64,000 nt of DNA from Platycnemis pennipes (lineage: Eukaryota > Arthropoda > Insecta > Odonata > Platycnemididae): NCBI GenBank assembly GCA_933228895.1, contig OW121846.1, positions 75,342,064 through 75,406,063 of the forward strand, written 5' to 3'. The notes below the pieces were generated by a model that ran no database searches, was not told the origin of the DNA, and was given only the letters and a program-made list of their open reading frames with translations. Below, piece by piece: positions 34,105 to 44,695 of this stretch (its first letter is position 1; each line of letters starts with the position of its first letter). The position numbers and the translations under genes are program-made.

Positions 34105-34811
34105 CTATGAGTTCCGAGTAAGTTTCGGAGTAGGTACACGTTTGACCTGTTGTTTCTCTATATCCACTACTTGAATACCGTTGTTAGAAAGGTGAGCTTT
34201 GAGGTCTTCCGACGTAGTGGAAGCTTCCAAGTTCCAGACATGAAAGTGCGCCTGGGATTTCACAGCTTTGATGGGGCACTCCAAGGGGTCAGCAGATCCG
34301 GCTACAAAGGTGCGCCGATGTTTTTTTACGCCGAACGTCAAATAATCCATCGTTTCCAGAAGTGTCTCTCGTAGAATCGACTTGCTGAGACGATTTTGTA
34401 CTTGGGGTCTGAGCTTTGTCATCTGATTTCGCAGCAATATTTGAAGAGGATGCTGCATAGAATCTGCTTGACAAACTGATTCAGGAGCACGGGTTGCCTG
34501 TTTCAAACAGTTACCGGATAATTCCTTCGGGCACAGAACGTCGACTTCCGATATCGAAGTAGTCGATTGGTGACCCGGTCCGCGATTCGACAAGGGAAAT
34601 GAACGTGGACCATGACCCCGAGATTTAGATTTTAATTCTTAACAGTATTTTGCTGGTGTTGAAGTCTTTCGAGGTTAATTTGTTTTTCAACGATAATGAG
34701 ACGACGTTGGATGTCATCTAATGTACTTTGCAGCGCTGGCTTATTCCTTCGCATACCGTTAACCTGAGCCTGGTCGGAGCTATAAGCACAACATACTCTC
34801 ACCTCATACTC
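34105..34811 (-). pseudogene. CR1/L2-like LINE B ORF1
   Basis: Minus strand. A short coiled-coil-like segment at 34820-34632 (STLDDIQRRLIIVEKQINLE) leads into 34593-34105, with serine-rich text and then an RRM-like block (AHFHVWNLEASTTSEDLKAH, GIQVVDIEKQQ). This layout is seen in ORF1 proteins of CR1/L2 and Jockey-group LINEs, which bind the element RNA. It ends at 34105, upstream of ORF2. The 5' end touches the left terminus of the EnSpm-like element at 34812. Confidence 0.6.
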
Positions 34812-34820
34812 CCCAGCTAG

Positions 34821-35667
34821 CACAAGGGGATATATATCCTATCTATTTCATAATACTATCCCAGTATTCGAGGGATATCATTTCCCACAAGGGAAAAGAT
34901 ATCCGGATATGAAGTGGAGATCCAACGGAAAAATATGGGATGAGTTTCCGCCTTTGAAGAGATATGGTTTCCGTAGCAGAGCATATGCGCCACCTAGCGG
35001 CAAAAAACGTAACAAATGATCGACGAAAACCATATATATCGATTACCTTCCCGTAGGAGCAATCGTATCGAACGTCTATCGACTGCGATATCGCACTAGT
35101 AACTATCGATATGGGTGCTATCCGCTGTTTATACAATGGACACGAAGTTCTTTTACATTTACTAAATGCCCGTCATAAACTACGTAATCACCTATTAAAG
35201 AAATAGTGAACAAACCCTCCCACTAAATGAGATAAAATTACGAGAATACCCATAAGTTCCCATAATAATATAAATACACAAATTTAATGAAGACAGGTAA
35301 AAAAATTGAAATTTAACGTAATATGAACATTTATTTAAGAAGATGTGACAGCAATTTTTATTGTACTGCAATTTTTTCCTGGATTCTCCCCGTTACATCG
35401 CCAACCAGAACCAAACTCCTAATCCACACACTCTGCTACTGGCTATAAGGTAAAGCTGAAAAGTATTGGTCCTTACTGCACCTTAGCAAACCATCCATCA
35501 ACAGGATACGTACAACATAACCCACAACTTTTTTCATATATAATGAAGGCCTCATAAAAACAAACATACAGTAAACCCCAAATAAATGGTGGAAGTAAGG
35601 GATAAAAAAGATTTAGGCGAAAGAATTAATGTGAAAACTATCGTAATAACAATTTAATAGTCTCTTT
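34821..35667 (-). other. left subterminal region of the EnSpm-like element
   Basis: Non-coding. It contains GATATATATCC, GATATC and GATATCC palindromic motifs within the first 100 bases, of the kind EnSpm-type transposases bind; the remainder is AT-rich without features. Confidence 0.4.
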
Positions 35668-37633
35668 CTATCGAAATTCCGATGTTATTTTTGCCGATCC
35701 TCCTCTTAATCTTGCCAAACGGAGCCATTCTCCGATGCTTCTTCTTACTGTCGTGAGGTCAAGCTGTGGACCATTTGTTCCCTTGGTCCTCACTACATCT
35801 GGGTAAATAAATGAACAATCAATTATTTAAGTACAATAATATATAATTATAACCAGTCACTTAAAATGAAAACTTGTAGTAGGTAGTCATTTCAGCATTT
35901 ATACTAATTTCCTATAAACTATTTAAAGCTTAACTTACCAAATATTAAATTTATTATCTGAGGGAAGGTACTTTCAAATGGCACCTTATGTAGGGTCCTT
36001 CTCTTCATACAAAATTGCTTCCCCTTCTCGTTGCTCATGATCATGGAGCAGATGTCATTTACAGTCTTGTTGACCGCAGCTGAGAACAACTTTTCTGTTA
36101 TGCTACGGTACAGCAAATTTGATGGACGCTCCATCAGGTGCTTCACCTGTGATTAAGAAAATATTATTACAACTCATAAAGTGAATGAATTGCTCATATT
36201 ATGGAAAGAAGCAGTTCCATGCAAAGCAGCAGCCTAAGACATTACTAATATTCAGTATTGCAAGGGTTATGGTGGACAAAATCACCTTCTTCCAATGTTC
36301 ATACTAAGCACAATTAACCAATACTCACCAAAAATTTTCTATAATCCTTATCACAGGAAATCACTGCCTCAAAATCAATAATTTCCTCCATCGTCTCCAT
36401 TGGAAGACTATGTCTAAGCTCCATTTCTGGAGAAAATGTTTCTCGGTTTGCCTCAGCTTGTGACTTCAAGTGAAAAGCTACTGCTTAAATGGCCTCCAAT
36501 ATCTCCGCCTTATCCTGGCTCATCTGCCGTTTGATTTCTCTCTGGAACTCCGCAATTTCACTCCGAATGAGCGACTTTATTTCTGTAATGAAAGGGAAGA
36601 AATAACAATGAAAGCTACCATCTGCTACTAGCCACCATCAATTTAAAAAATATAAAAAAAATTCAGCCACTATAGATGACAAATTATGGCATTTCTTACC
36701 ATCCAAAGCAGAATCTTTTGTCCTGCTCTCAGAGACAGTTGAATTTAGTCTCTCAGCCACTGCCATCACCTTCCGCCCAACACTTTTGTTTGTTGCATCC
36801 CCAAACTCCTGAAAGAAAAAAAAGTAGAGTACTCAAAACAGCTTCCTTTATAGCTATGGCTGAGGAAAAACAGGATGGAATATGCAAACCAATGCACTAA
36901 AGGGACAAGACAAGTATTGTTAATCCCTTGGGCACCTGGTTTCGATAATGAGATACTCACTCCAGCAACAACAGCAGTCCTAGGCTTGGGTATTGGGGTC
37001 CTGGGTAGCACTTTCAACGGAACTGGACTTACTAATGCTGTCGCTGTAAAGAAAAAACTGATCATGTTCAATCAACATCTACAGCAGGAATTATGATTGC
37101 ATATTCTTGATCAATACCTGGAGGTGAAGGAGGATTACTTAAACAATCTTCCTCGGAATTGTCACTCTCGGTCTGTGGCTCATTAGGATAATGAAAATCC
37201 TTAACTTTCCTTTTTCTCTTTGTCACCCCCCCTCGTTACATAAAAAACCTTTCCAGATCAGAGTCATCGCAGTCTGCCAACTGGATCTCAAGCTGTGTAG
37301 CAGCAATTAAGTCATCTGAATAATATTAAGAATGGAATATGAATATTATAACCATTGGGCTATGAAAAAGTAACATCAAGAGCTTACAAAGAATATCATA
37401 CCAAATGCAGAAGTGACGAACTTCAATTTTATTCGTTCCCATGAGTTGCATGGATTCTGTTCCCTTCTTGTCATCCGATGCGCTACAGGAGCAGGAAATG
37501 CCTCAGGTGGGTAAAGGGCATATGACTGGGATCCATTTTTTAATACTCAACTCTCAGGAATGGCCTGGACTGTGATTTCCGAAAACGTCCTGTGGGGAAA
37601 AAAATTCCACAACCACCCACGACATACTGAAAG
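35668..37633 (-). pseudogene. seven-exon DUF4806-like partner gene of the EnSpm-like element
   Basis: Minus-strand exons at 37633-37402, 37315-37118, 37043-36961, 36808-36700, 36582-36329, 36146-35939 and 35798-35668 are bounded by GT donors (GTATGATA, GTATTGAT, GTGAGTATC, GTAAGAAAT, GTGAGTATT, GTAAGTTAA) and AG acceptors, and every junction joins in phase. The product starts MSWVVVEFFSP, has IPES-stop-VLKNG where IPESWVLK is expected, WERIKLKFVTSAFDDLIAAT, a basic KRKRKVKDFHYP stretch, a long helical segment (EIKSLIRSEIAEFQREIKRQ), SCDKDYRKFLVKHLMERP and a C-terminal SIGEWLRLARLRGG. The N-terminal W-V-V-V-E-F and the W-L-R-x-A-R end resemble the DUF4806 proteins common in arthropod genomes. 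A frame change and TGA in exon 1, TAA in exon 2 and TAA in exon 5 disable it. Function unknown; DNA binding is a guess. Confidence 0.72.
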
Positions 37634-37753
37634 TAAGACAAATAAAGATTAATTACAATAAATCCTGAAATTACTAAGGAATAATTGGAATTGGAAAACC
37701 TTAGCAAATACTTAAAGCAATTTACAGATGAACTTACTCGTTGTTTAAGGAAT

Positions 37754-39786
37754 TTAGTGATGAAGAAGTTCAGCAATGTAACACTGATTGTTAGGAGCAC
37801 CTAATGGAATCATCAATGCCTTACTTCTAAAATCAGAAACAGGCCATAATTTGTGCTCCAGCAAATGACTGGCTATATATATTCCGACATCCTCTGAAGG
37901 AGCTGGACTTGAATAAAATGAAGAAATGTTTTCAAAAGGCATCCCGACGATGAATGTCTGCCCATCCCTGGGTGCAATAGTCTCAACTACGACTATCTCT
38001 CCCGATACAGTGATCACACAATTGTTCGGGGCTTTATCGCAAATCGTCAGTTGTTCAGTCATAGCATACTTTGAGTACTGAGGATCCTCTAGGGCAAAAG
38101 GTAATCTCCCCTGATGGCATTTATATTGGCGTGTCTTGTTAGCTGCTGCTTCTGGTTGATGGAATTGTGACATTTCATGCAACCGTTTCACAATTTGAGG
38201 CAGTGGGAGATTTGGCTTTCTTACAAGCCTTTTAATTTTGGAAGCTTGTTTTCAAATTTGAATGCACTATATTTGTCAAGGGGTCCATGAATCTCCGCAT
38301 CACTAGCCAAATGAAGAAGACCATGAACATTATATGTCAAGCCCTCCCGGCCATGAAGCACCTCAAAGTTTTTTACGAAGTACTCCAACATTGCCCTTGC
38401 ATAATCTCCACGTCTCAAGTAATCCTTTGATAGTAATATGCGAATAGCATAGTGTAGTGATACGAAATGCTTGAATGCAGATTTTGATAGTATGCCTTTA
38501 AGAAGGAAAGGGCCTGTGTAAACTAGGAACATCCTGAATTCCCTAGCCTTCCATCTCAGAACTCATTTAAAACCCTAGGCATCCTTGAAAATTCCCATGG
38601 GATATTCTTCACAATGCTTCGTATTAGAGTATTTAGCTGTGCAACTTTCCTTGCCTGCAATCTAACATTAAGACTGCCCTTCAGCCAACCCAGAAGTAGC
38701 TTCCTCATCACACCGAGGCAAACAAGATGCATGTATTCGTTGGGAAAATCAGTCACCATCTTGGTGTCAGGAATGGCTAACAAAGGAGAATAACCAACAT
38801 GGTGGTCCTCATCTAAAGCCTGGCTGAAACTCTCATCTGTCCTCAATGGTGCATTCAATTCATCAAAAATGACCCTGAGGTTGATATATTCCCCCTGCAC
38901 ACAATATTTTCCACATCTAAAATAGCCTGTGTGTGACTTAATTTGGGCAGCAAAGGCACGGGCAGGTGCATCACAGACATAACAAGTCACTATTACTTTG
39001 ACTCTCAATCCATTGTGCACAAGGCCCCTTGTTTTAAGGATTGTGATTTCCCTCACATACTCTGCCTACTCAGTACTCAGAGCAGGACTGAGGCTTCCCA
39101 TTTCCATGAATTATGCCAACAGCAAAGGGTGAAATTGAAGGAAAATCTTGCAGGGACATCAGAATTGGCCACACCTGACTAGATGAGCTTTTGGCCAAAG
39201 GCATACCATCAATGTTGCACTGCAATGTCAGAGTTTCTACCTCCATAATGCAAGGATTACCAGCTGCCAAAGATATTAACTCCCTTTCTACACCTATATG
39301 AAAATATGAACCACCACCTATTTTTGATACATTAACACTGCGTGGTGTATTAAGCAGAGTTCTGGAGTTCGAAGGTAAATGCTTGAAGGAGTTATGCCCC
39401 TTGAGAAGGTGAAGTAGCTCATTGACCTTTCTCATTGAAACACCCTCACAGGCCCAATGAGCAAGGGCCAGCTCAAACGTCTCATTGCCATCCTCACTGT
39501 CATCCCCAGAGTCCTTACTGTCATCCCCAGAGTCCTCACTATCAAGGGTTGATAAAACTGAATTCGGAGACACATTGCCATCACTTTCATGTGCAACTTC
39601 TTCAATACCCTCCATGGTTTCATTTTCAATCTGAGCTAATGTGATATCAGTTTGTTCATCAGGAACAGCAATCGATACATCAATTCGGGTAAATACTCCT
39701 TGCACATTAGCGGGAAACTTATTTGCCCTAATTTGACGCATTCGTCTTTCCGACAGAGACGATAATGGATACCTATTACTAGACAT
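37754..39786 (-). pseudogene. EnSpm-like (TNP2/DUF4218-type) transposase
   Basis: Minus strand. The start MSSNRYPLSSLSERRMRQIR is followed by an acidic region with DSEDSGDD repeats, then LALAHWACEGVSMRKVNELL, GGGSYFHIGVERELISL, LQCNIDGMPLAKSSSSQVWP and FAVGIIHGNGKPQS (39786-39070). After a stop/frameshift come VTCYVCDAPARAFAAQIKSH, TGYFRCGKYC, RTDESFSQ, HHVGYSPLL, MVTDFPNEYMHLVCLGVMRK (39056-38556). After another shift come WKAREFRMFLVYTGPFLL, YNVHGLLHLASDAEIHGPLD and FKFENKLPKLK (38570-38221). A last shift leads to 38191-37754. These are the signature blocks of the large TNP2-like transposases with a DUF4218-type C-terminus. Three frameshifts make it non-functional. No introns are needed to read it. 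Confidence 0.75.
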
Positions 39787-40867
39787 CTGAGACAGTCCGA
39801 AAATATAAAGCCAGTAAAATTATTGCAGGGTACTTAAGTTTGGTGCTTTGACCACAGTGAGGTTCTGCCTGCAAGACACCAATAATACAAAAATGAAATA
39901 CAAGTTGGCATTTTAACTACCCAAAGTAATATTTAACATTGAGAGAGCAATTACATAATTATTGAATTGCAGAAAATACTTTGAAATTCAAGCACTTAAA
40001 TATAAGAAATGTAGTCCTTAAGTAGAAGGAACTTAAAACAAGTAATAACCAGAAAATCTTAAGGATTAATAGTAATTCATTTACATTAGTTTTTCCTTGA
40101 ACTGTTCTTGCATTACAATTAATTATTCTTAGTATGTACACACTACTAATTGACTTTTGGCAGTTTTTTGGTGGTGGAATGGAAATACTGATAGGAACTA
40201 ACTTTACCAGCTGATGGTCCACGACATATCATTAGAAACCATCCAATTAAAATTAACACAACCAACTAATTAATCAACGCATCAAGACTTGTAAACCTCC
40301 CAATTTAGAAGCAGGGATCCATTATAATAACCAAGATGATTTTAATATTTATTTATCTCTCTACACTGTAACTATATACGAAATACATTGTGGAAATTAA
40401 TGAAAATTACTTCAACACAATGCTTGATAAGATGGTCATGAAAATTGTGGTACAAAAACAAAATGTACATCATTCCAAATATGTTGTTAAACTCAGCTCT
40501 CTTGAAAAACGTATGGGAAAGATAGGTTCATAAAAAACCTGGGAAGGACTGACTTACTACCTACACACCTACGATATAGAAAACCTTTGGTCAACAGAGA
40601 TTCAATTTCGCACCCTTTAAGACCCAGGTATGGGATTATGAGAGATAACAGAGGAGCTTACTTTTTTCAGTTACCACACATAGCACTTAGTCCCAACCTG
40701 TTGCAATTATTTAATCATTAGAGGAAAAGTTGAGTAGTTAATTTTAGGAATTAATATTAAAAAACTGCATGAATTGCCTCATTCAATTTTGCCTTTTAAG
40801 GAGCAGGCAACTAGTGGCGACAATTACTGATCACTGATAACTCCACAGGTTCATTCCCCTAAGTACC
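39787..40867. other. non-coding interior of the EnSpm-like element
   Basis: AT-rich, upstream of the transposase start, so the promoter should lie here. No motif is clear. Confidence 0.4.
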
Positions 40868-42125
40868 TGGGGCTAAACATGAGTTATCAGATAGAAAACT
40901 GCATCAAAAATATTACTTCCCAACTAAGTTAACAAGCCTCGTCCTAAAAAAAGAGCAATAAGTTTAAATCAAGAACTTTTTCCCATTTCGTATTAATATG
41001 AACAAGGAGACAAACTACCTAATAAAAAGACGCAAGAATGCATAAAAAGTAACTTAAATAACACATTGGTAGTCATACTACAGTTCTGATTGCAGTACAC
41101 GGCACAAGGTATGGAAATCACAATACACTTTTAAAAATGAGAATAATAAATGTTATCCCTACCTTATTGGCTAGTGAATGTTTATGGTTATCCACAATAC
41201 AAGCGGCCAATCATGAGTTTTCAAACAGAAAACTGCGCCTTAAATATTACTTCCCAACTAAGTTAACAAGCCTCGTCCTAAAATCGAAGAGCAATAAGTT
41301 TAAATCGAGAACTTTTTCCCATTTCGTATTAATATGAACAAAGAGACAAATATCAAATAAAAAGACGCCAGAATGCATAAAAAGTAACTTAAATAACACA
41401 TTAGTAGTCATACTACAGTTCTGATTGCAGTACACGGCACAAGGTATGGAAATCACAACACACTTTAAAAAATGAGAATGTTATCTTACCTTATTGGCTA
41501 GTGAATGTTTATGGTTATCCACAATACAAGCGGCCAATCATGAGTTTTCAAACAGAAAACTGCGCCTTAAATATTACTTCCCAACTAAGTTAACAAGCCT
41601 CGTCCTAAAATCGAAGAGCAATAAGTTTAAATCGAGAACTTTTTCCCATTTCGTATTAATATGAACAAAGAGACAAATATCAAATAAAAAGACGCCAGAA
41701 TGCATAAAAAGTAACTTAAATAACACATTAGTAGTCATACTACAGTTCTGATTGCAGTACACGGCACAAGGTATGGAAATCACAACACACTTTAAAAAAT
41801 GAGAATGTTATCTTACCTTATTGGCTAGTAAGTGTTTATGATTATCCACAATAAATGCGGCCAATCATGAGTTTTCAAACAGAAAACTGCGTCAAAAATG
41901 TTGCTTCCCAACTAAGTTAGCAAGCCTTGTCCTAAAATCGAAGAGCAATAAGTGTAAATCAAGCACTTTTTCCCATTTCGTATTAATATGAACAAGGAGA
42001 TACAAATACCAAATAAAGACGCCAGAATGTATTAAAAGTAAATTAACACATTAGTAGTCGTACTCGAGTTCTGACTGAAGTACACGTGACAAGGTATGAA
42101 AGTTATAATGCATTTAAAAAAATAA
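40868..42125. repeat. tandem array, about 327-bp unit, four copies
   Basis: The string ACTTCCCAACTAAGTTA recurs near 40917, 41250, 41577 and 41907. The units also share GAGCAATAAGT, CCCATTTCGTATTAATATGAA and GTACACGGCACAAGGTATG-type strings. Units two and three (from about 41140 and 41467) are practically identical with a 327-base period; the outer units are diverged and partial. The array lies on the transposase-promoter side of the element. Confidence 0.88.
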
Positions 42126-42506
42126 GAATAATAAATATTATCTTACCTAATTGGCCAATACAAGTTGACGGTTCGTTGAAAAAAGGTTGTTTAGCTGGTG
42201 ATCAGCGCGTGGAAATTTACAGATGCAGCAGAGATATTGAAGATACTCAAACGAGCAAGCCGGGCGTGTTAACACAGCAAGGCGGAATCCAAAGATGGCA
42301 ATTTTTAAGAGCAAGAGCTTTTTCGCATTTTTTTCTGCTTCTGGAATTGGCCGAAAGAGTGAGCTGAATGCAGTCAAACTGTTCTGCAATCTTGCCTCTC
42401 CAACCCGCTACATATATGATGCACCAGAGAGAATTTAGTCCTACCTGATAGCAATCTCTCGATGAATTTTTAACAATATTATTAAATTAATATTTTACCA
42501 CTCTTA

Positions 42507-44518
42507 GGGCCAGTTTCACCAACGAAGATAATCTTTTTAACTCGGTTAATTTTGGGATTAACCGAGTTAATGTGACTTCTCTGTTTCACCAGTACCATTA
42601 ACTCGGTTTTGGTGCATTATCTCGGTTAATATTTTTACCGGCCGTTTTCGCGAGGTGAAAGGATATTATCCGAGTTAATACTGTAAAAGCAACATGGCGC
42701 GCAGGCGATTTTGTCAGCTCCTTTTAGATATTAGTCGAGACATTTGAGTTCAATTATCGTTATTTAAGGCAATTACTAGGTTGATTAAGGAACGCGCAAT
42801 TTAGTTGAACCTAAAACTTGAGATTTGATTTATCCCGAGTTAATAAACGCTACGAAAAGCACTTAGCAACAATTCAGGTGAGGTCTTCTTGAGATTTCCA
42901 CCGGGTTAAATATTTATATAACACCAACTTCACTCACCCTGAAGACGATGGACAAGTCGTCCGTGGAAACGGTGTTATATAAAGGATAAATAAAAGCAGA
43001 TAGCACGTATCTAACCTCTAAAACTCTATCTTATTTAAATGTAAATAGTACACTTCTCACAATAGACACTGCTACACACTTCAACCATAATTAAACATAT
43101 TTTATAACCCTCATGAATTCTTGCTGAGTAATCAGGGAACGTCATAGCCGCATACGGTCATGGAAACGATTTGCCCGTCGCTATAAAATCTTAGCGTGAC
43201 AGCCAGCCGGAATCGGATTGTAAAATATCAATATAATTATAAACATGTATACCTAAGGTTGATCAAGTATCTCTTGTCACCGAAATTGCTTCTCTCGTCG
43301 TCGTGTCCGATCTTTCATAATCACGTCTGGCGAGATTTAATGCAGTACGAAATTGCTCCAATGTCTTTCTTAATAAATGACGATAGGCCTCACATTCCTA
43401 TAAAAAGTTTATTTTGAATCACGCCTAACGTACCTCGACCACTATTTCTCCTCTCTCGTAGCTTTCTCCGGAAGACTTGTGGCTGCCACCGTTGCATGGA
43501 CACTAGCAGTAGATGCGAAAATTAAACCATACCGATTCATTATTAATAGCTCTACTTCACTTCCGATGGCCTCAAACCTGAATATCTAGAAAGCTTTGTA
43601 TAATGAATATTATAATTACTAAATATACACCATTCTTTATTTCACCTATCACGCATCACTTCTAAACAAGGCAGAAGACACATTCGTAAACAAACCATCG
43701 ATACCGCTGCGTTGGTCGGAAATCTCCCGTGAATCGATATGTGCTATCGATACGCCTACACATACTTTCTGCACGTAACAGGGTTTCAAGGAATTAATTA
43801 AAAAGATCATTCGCCGTGTTAAACGCCCTAAGCAGAAGCAATTTCAGGTCATCACTTAAATTCATTCGCATGATAATTCACCTTGACACCAATGACAACG
43901 ACGAAGGAAATGCTAAGTTTTAAGTGATCGAAAGGTACCTATAATAGCAGTTACTGTTCGTTTTCGAGACGCTATAAATAAAGGCAATGTAATTTAAGTT
44001 CATTCCAGTATTTTATTTCTCTATCTCCCAAACGTAACAGTGAAGACAATAAGTGATATCTTAGGGGAAATGTTTAGTAGAATTAGGAAAAGCGGGGTTT
44101 GAAATATCTTATAAACATATAGACGATTTTTGAAAGTGATTATAGATGTTTTCTAGATATACGTAGAAGATAATATAGATGTTTCGTGGACGTTTAGTTA
44201 ATATTTTGTCCTTCATGGGTACATTGGAAATGCCTTTAGTTACAATAAGCACGAAGTTAAATCAGCTGCCACGAACATGTATCCATGTTCATGTCAGCTG
44301 CATTACAAATCGGTTAGGCGCTTTTATTTGTTTGCTGACGTCAGGAGTATGAGACATTTACCAACCTAAACATTCTCAGAGAAATCTCGGTTTACAAAAA
44401 CCGAGATAATAATAACAGTGGTGGAACGCAAGCAAGAGATTATCGAAATAATAATATTAACGGAGATAATGTAAACTGCGATAATGGGAAATTTTACCGT
44501 CGTTGGTGAAACTGGCCC
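42507..44518. mobile_element. Harbinger-type non-autonomous element, 2.0 kb, TTA target duplication
   Basis: The left end GGGCCAGTTTCACCAACGA (42507-42525) is repeated exactly in inverted form at 44500-44518. TTA flanks both ends (42504-42506, 44519-44521), the duplication made by PIF/Harbinger elements. Many AACCGAGTTAAT/CTCGGTTAAT motifs lie just inside both ends. No transposase was recognised. It is inserted 150 bases from the right terminus of the EnSpm-like element. Confidence 0.85.
42913..42983 (+). repeat. palindromic Penelope/hammerhead-like motif
   Basis: TTTATATAACACC is matched by inverted GGTGTTATATAAA around CCTGAAGACGATGGAC and GTCCGTGGAAACG. CTGAAGA and GGAAAC resemble the hammerhead core and GGAC/GTCC could form stem II, but stem I is not satisfied. 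Confidence 0.4.
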
Positions 44519-44695
44519 TTAAACAGTCCGCGCGGATCGATTATCATAATCACGGATAATTCGTTGACGTGTTTTCTGTGTAGTATCCGTCACAGATTTC
44601 CAAAGTGCATCTTTTCCGATGGATATCTCTTTCATATCTGGGATACGATTTCCCCTATTCTAGCTGGGTCTCTACATCTCAAAAAACTATTTCAT

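Larger units (their letters stand above)
34812..44668 (-). mobile_element. EnSpm-like two-gene DNA transposon, 9.86 kb
   Basis: The left end starts CCCAGCTAGCACAAGGGGAT at 34812. The right end, read inward on the minus strand from 44668, starts CCCAGCTAGAATAGGGGAAA. The first nine bases are identical and AGGGGA and TATCC recur at similar spacing, with GATATCC-type subterminal repeats on both sides. TC flanks both ends (34810-34811 and 44669-44670), a possible 2-bp target duplication. Inside, on the minus strand, are a TNP2-like transposase (39786-37754) and a spliced partner gene (37633-35668), plus a 327-bp tandem array. Another transposon (42507-44518) is nested near the right end. The termini do not begin CACTA/CACTG, so the superfamily call rests on the transposase. 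Confidence 0.65.

Noticed and set aside
34843..35136. A 97-codon minus-strand frame at the EnSpm-like left end
   Set aside because: It overlaps palindromic subterminal repeats and has no domain features.
41247..41783. Two identical 69-codon minus-strand frames
   Set aside because: They repeat only because they lie in identical units of the 327-bp array; the outer units do not keep the frame.
40868..42125. CRISPR-like spaced repeats
   Set aside because: Units are 327 bp, contiguous and eukaryotic; no short repeats with unique spacers.
43196..43417. A 73-codon frame inside the Harbinger-type element as a transposase
   Set aside because: No DDE_4 or Myb/MADF motif; low-complexity composition.
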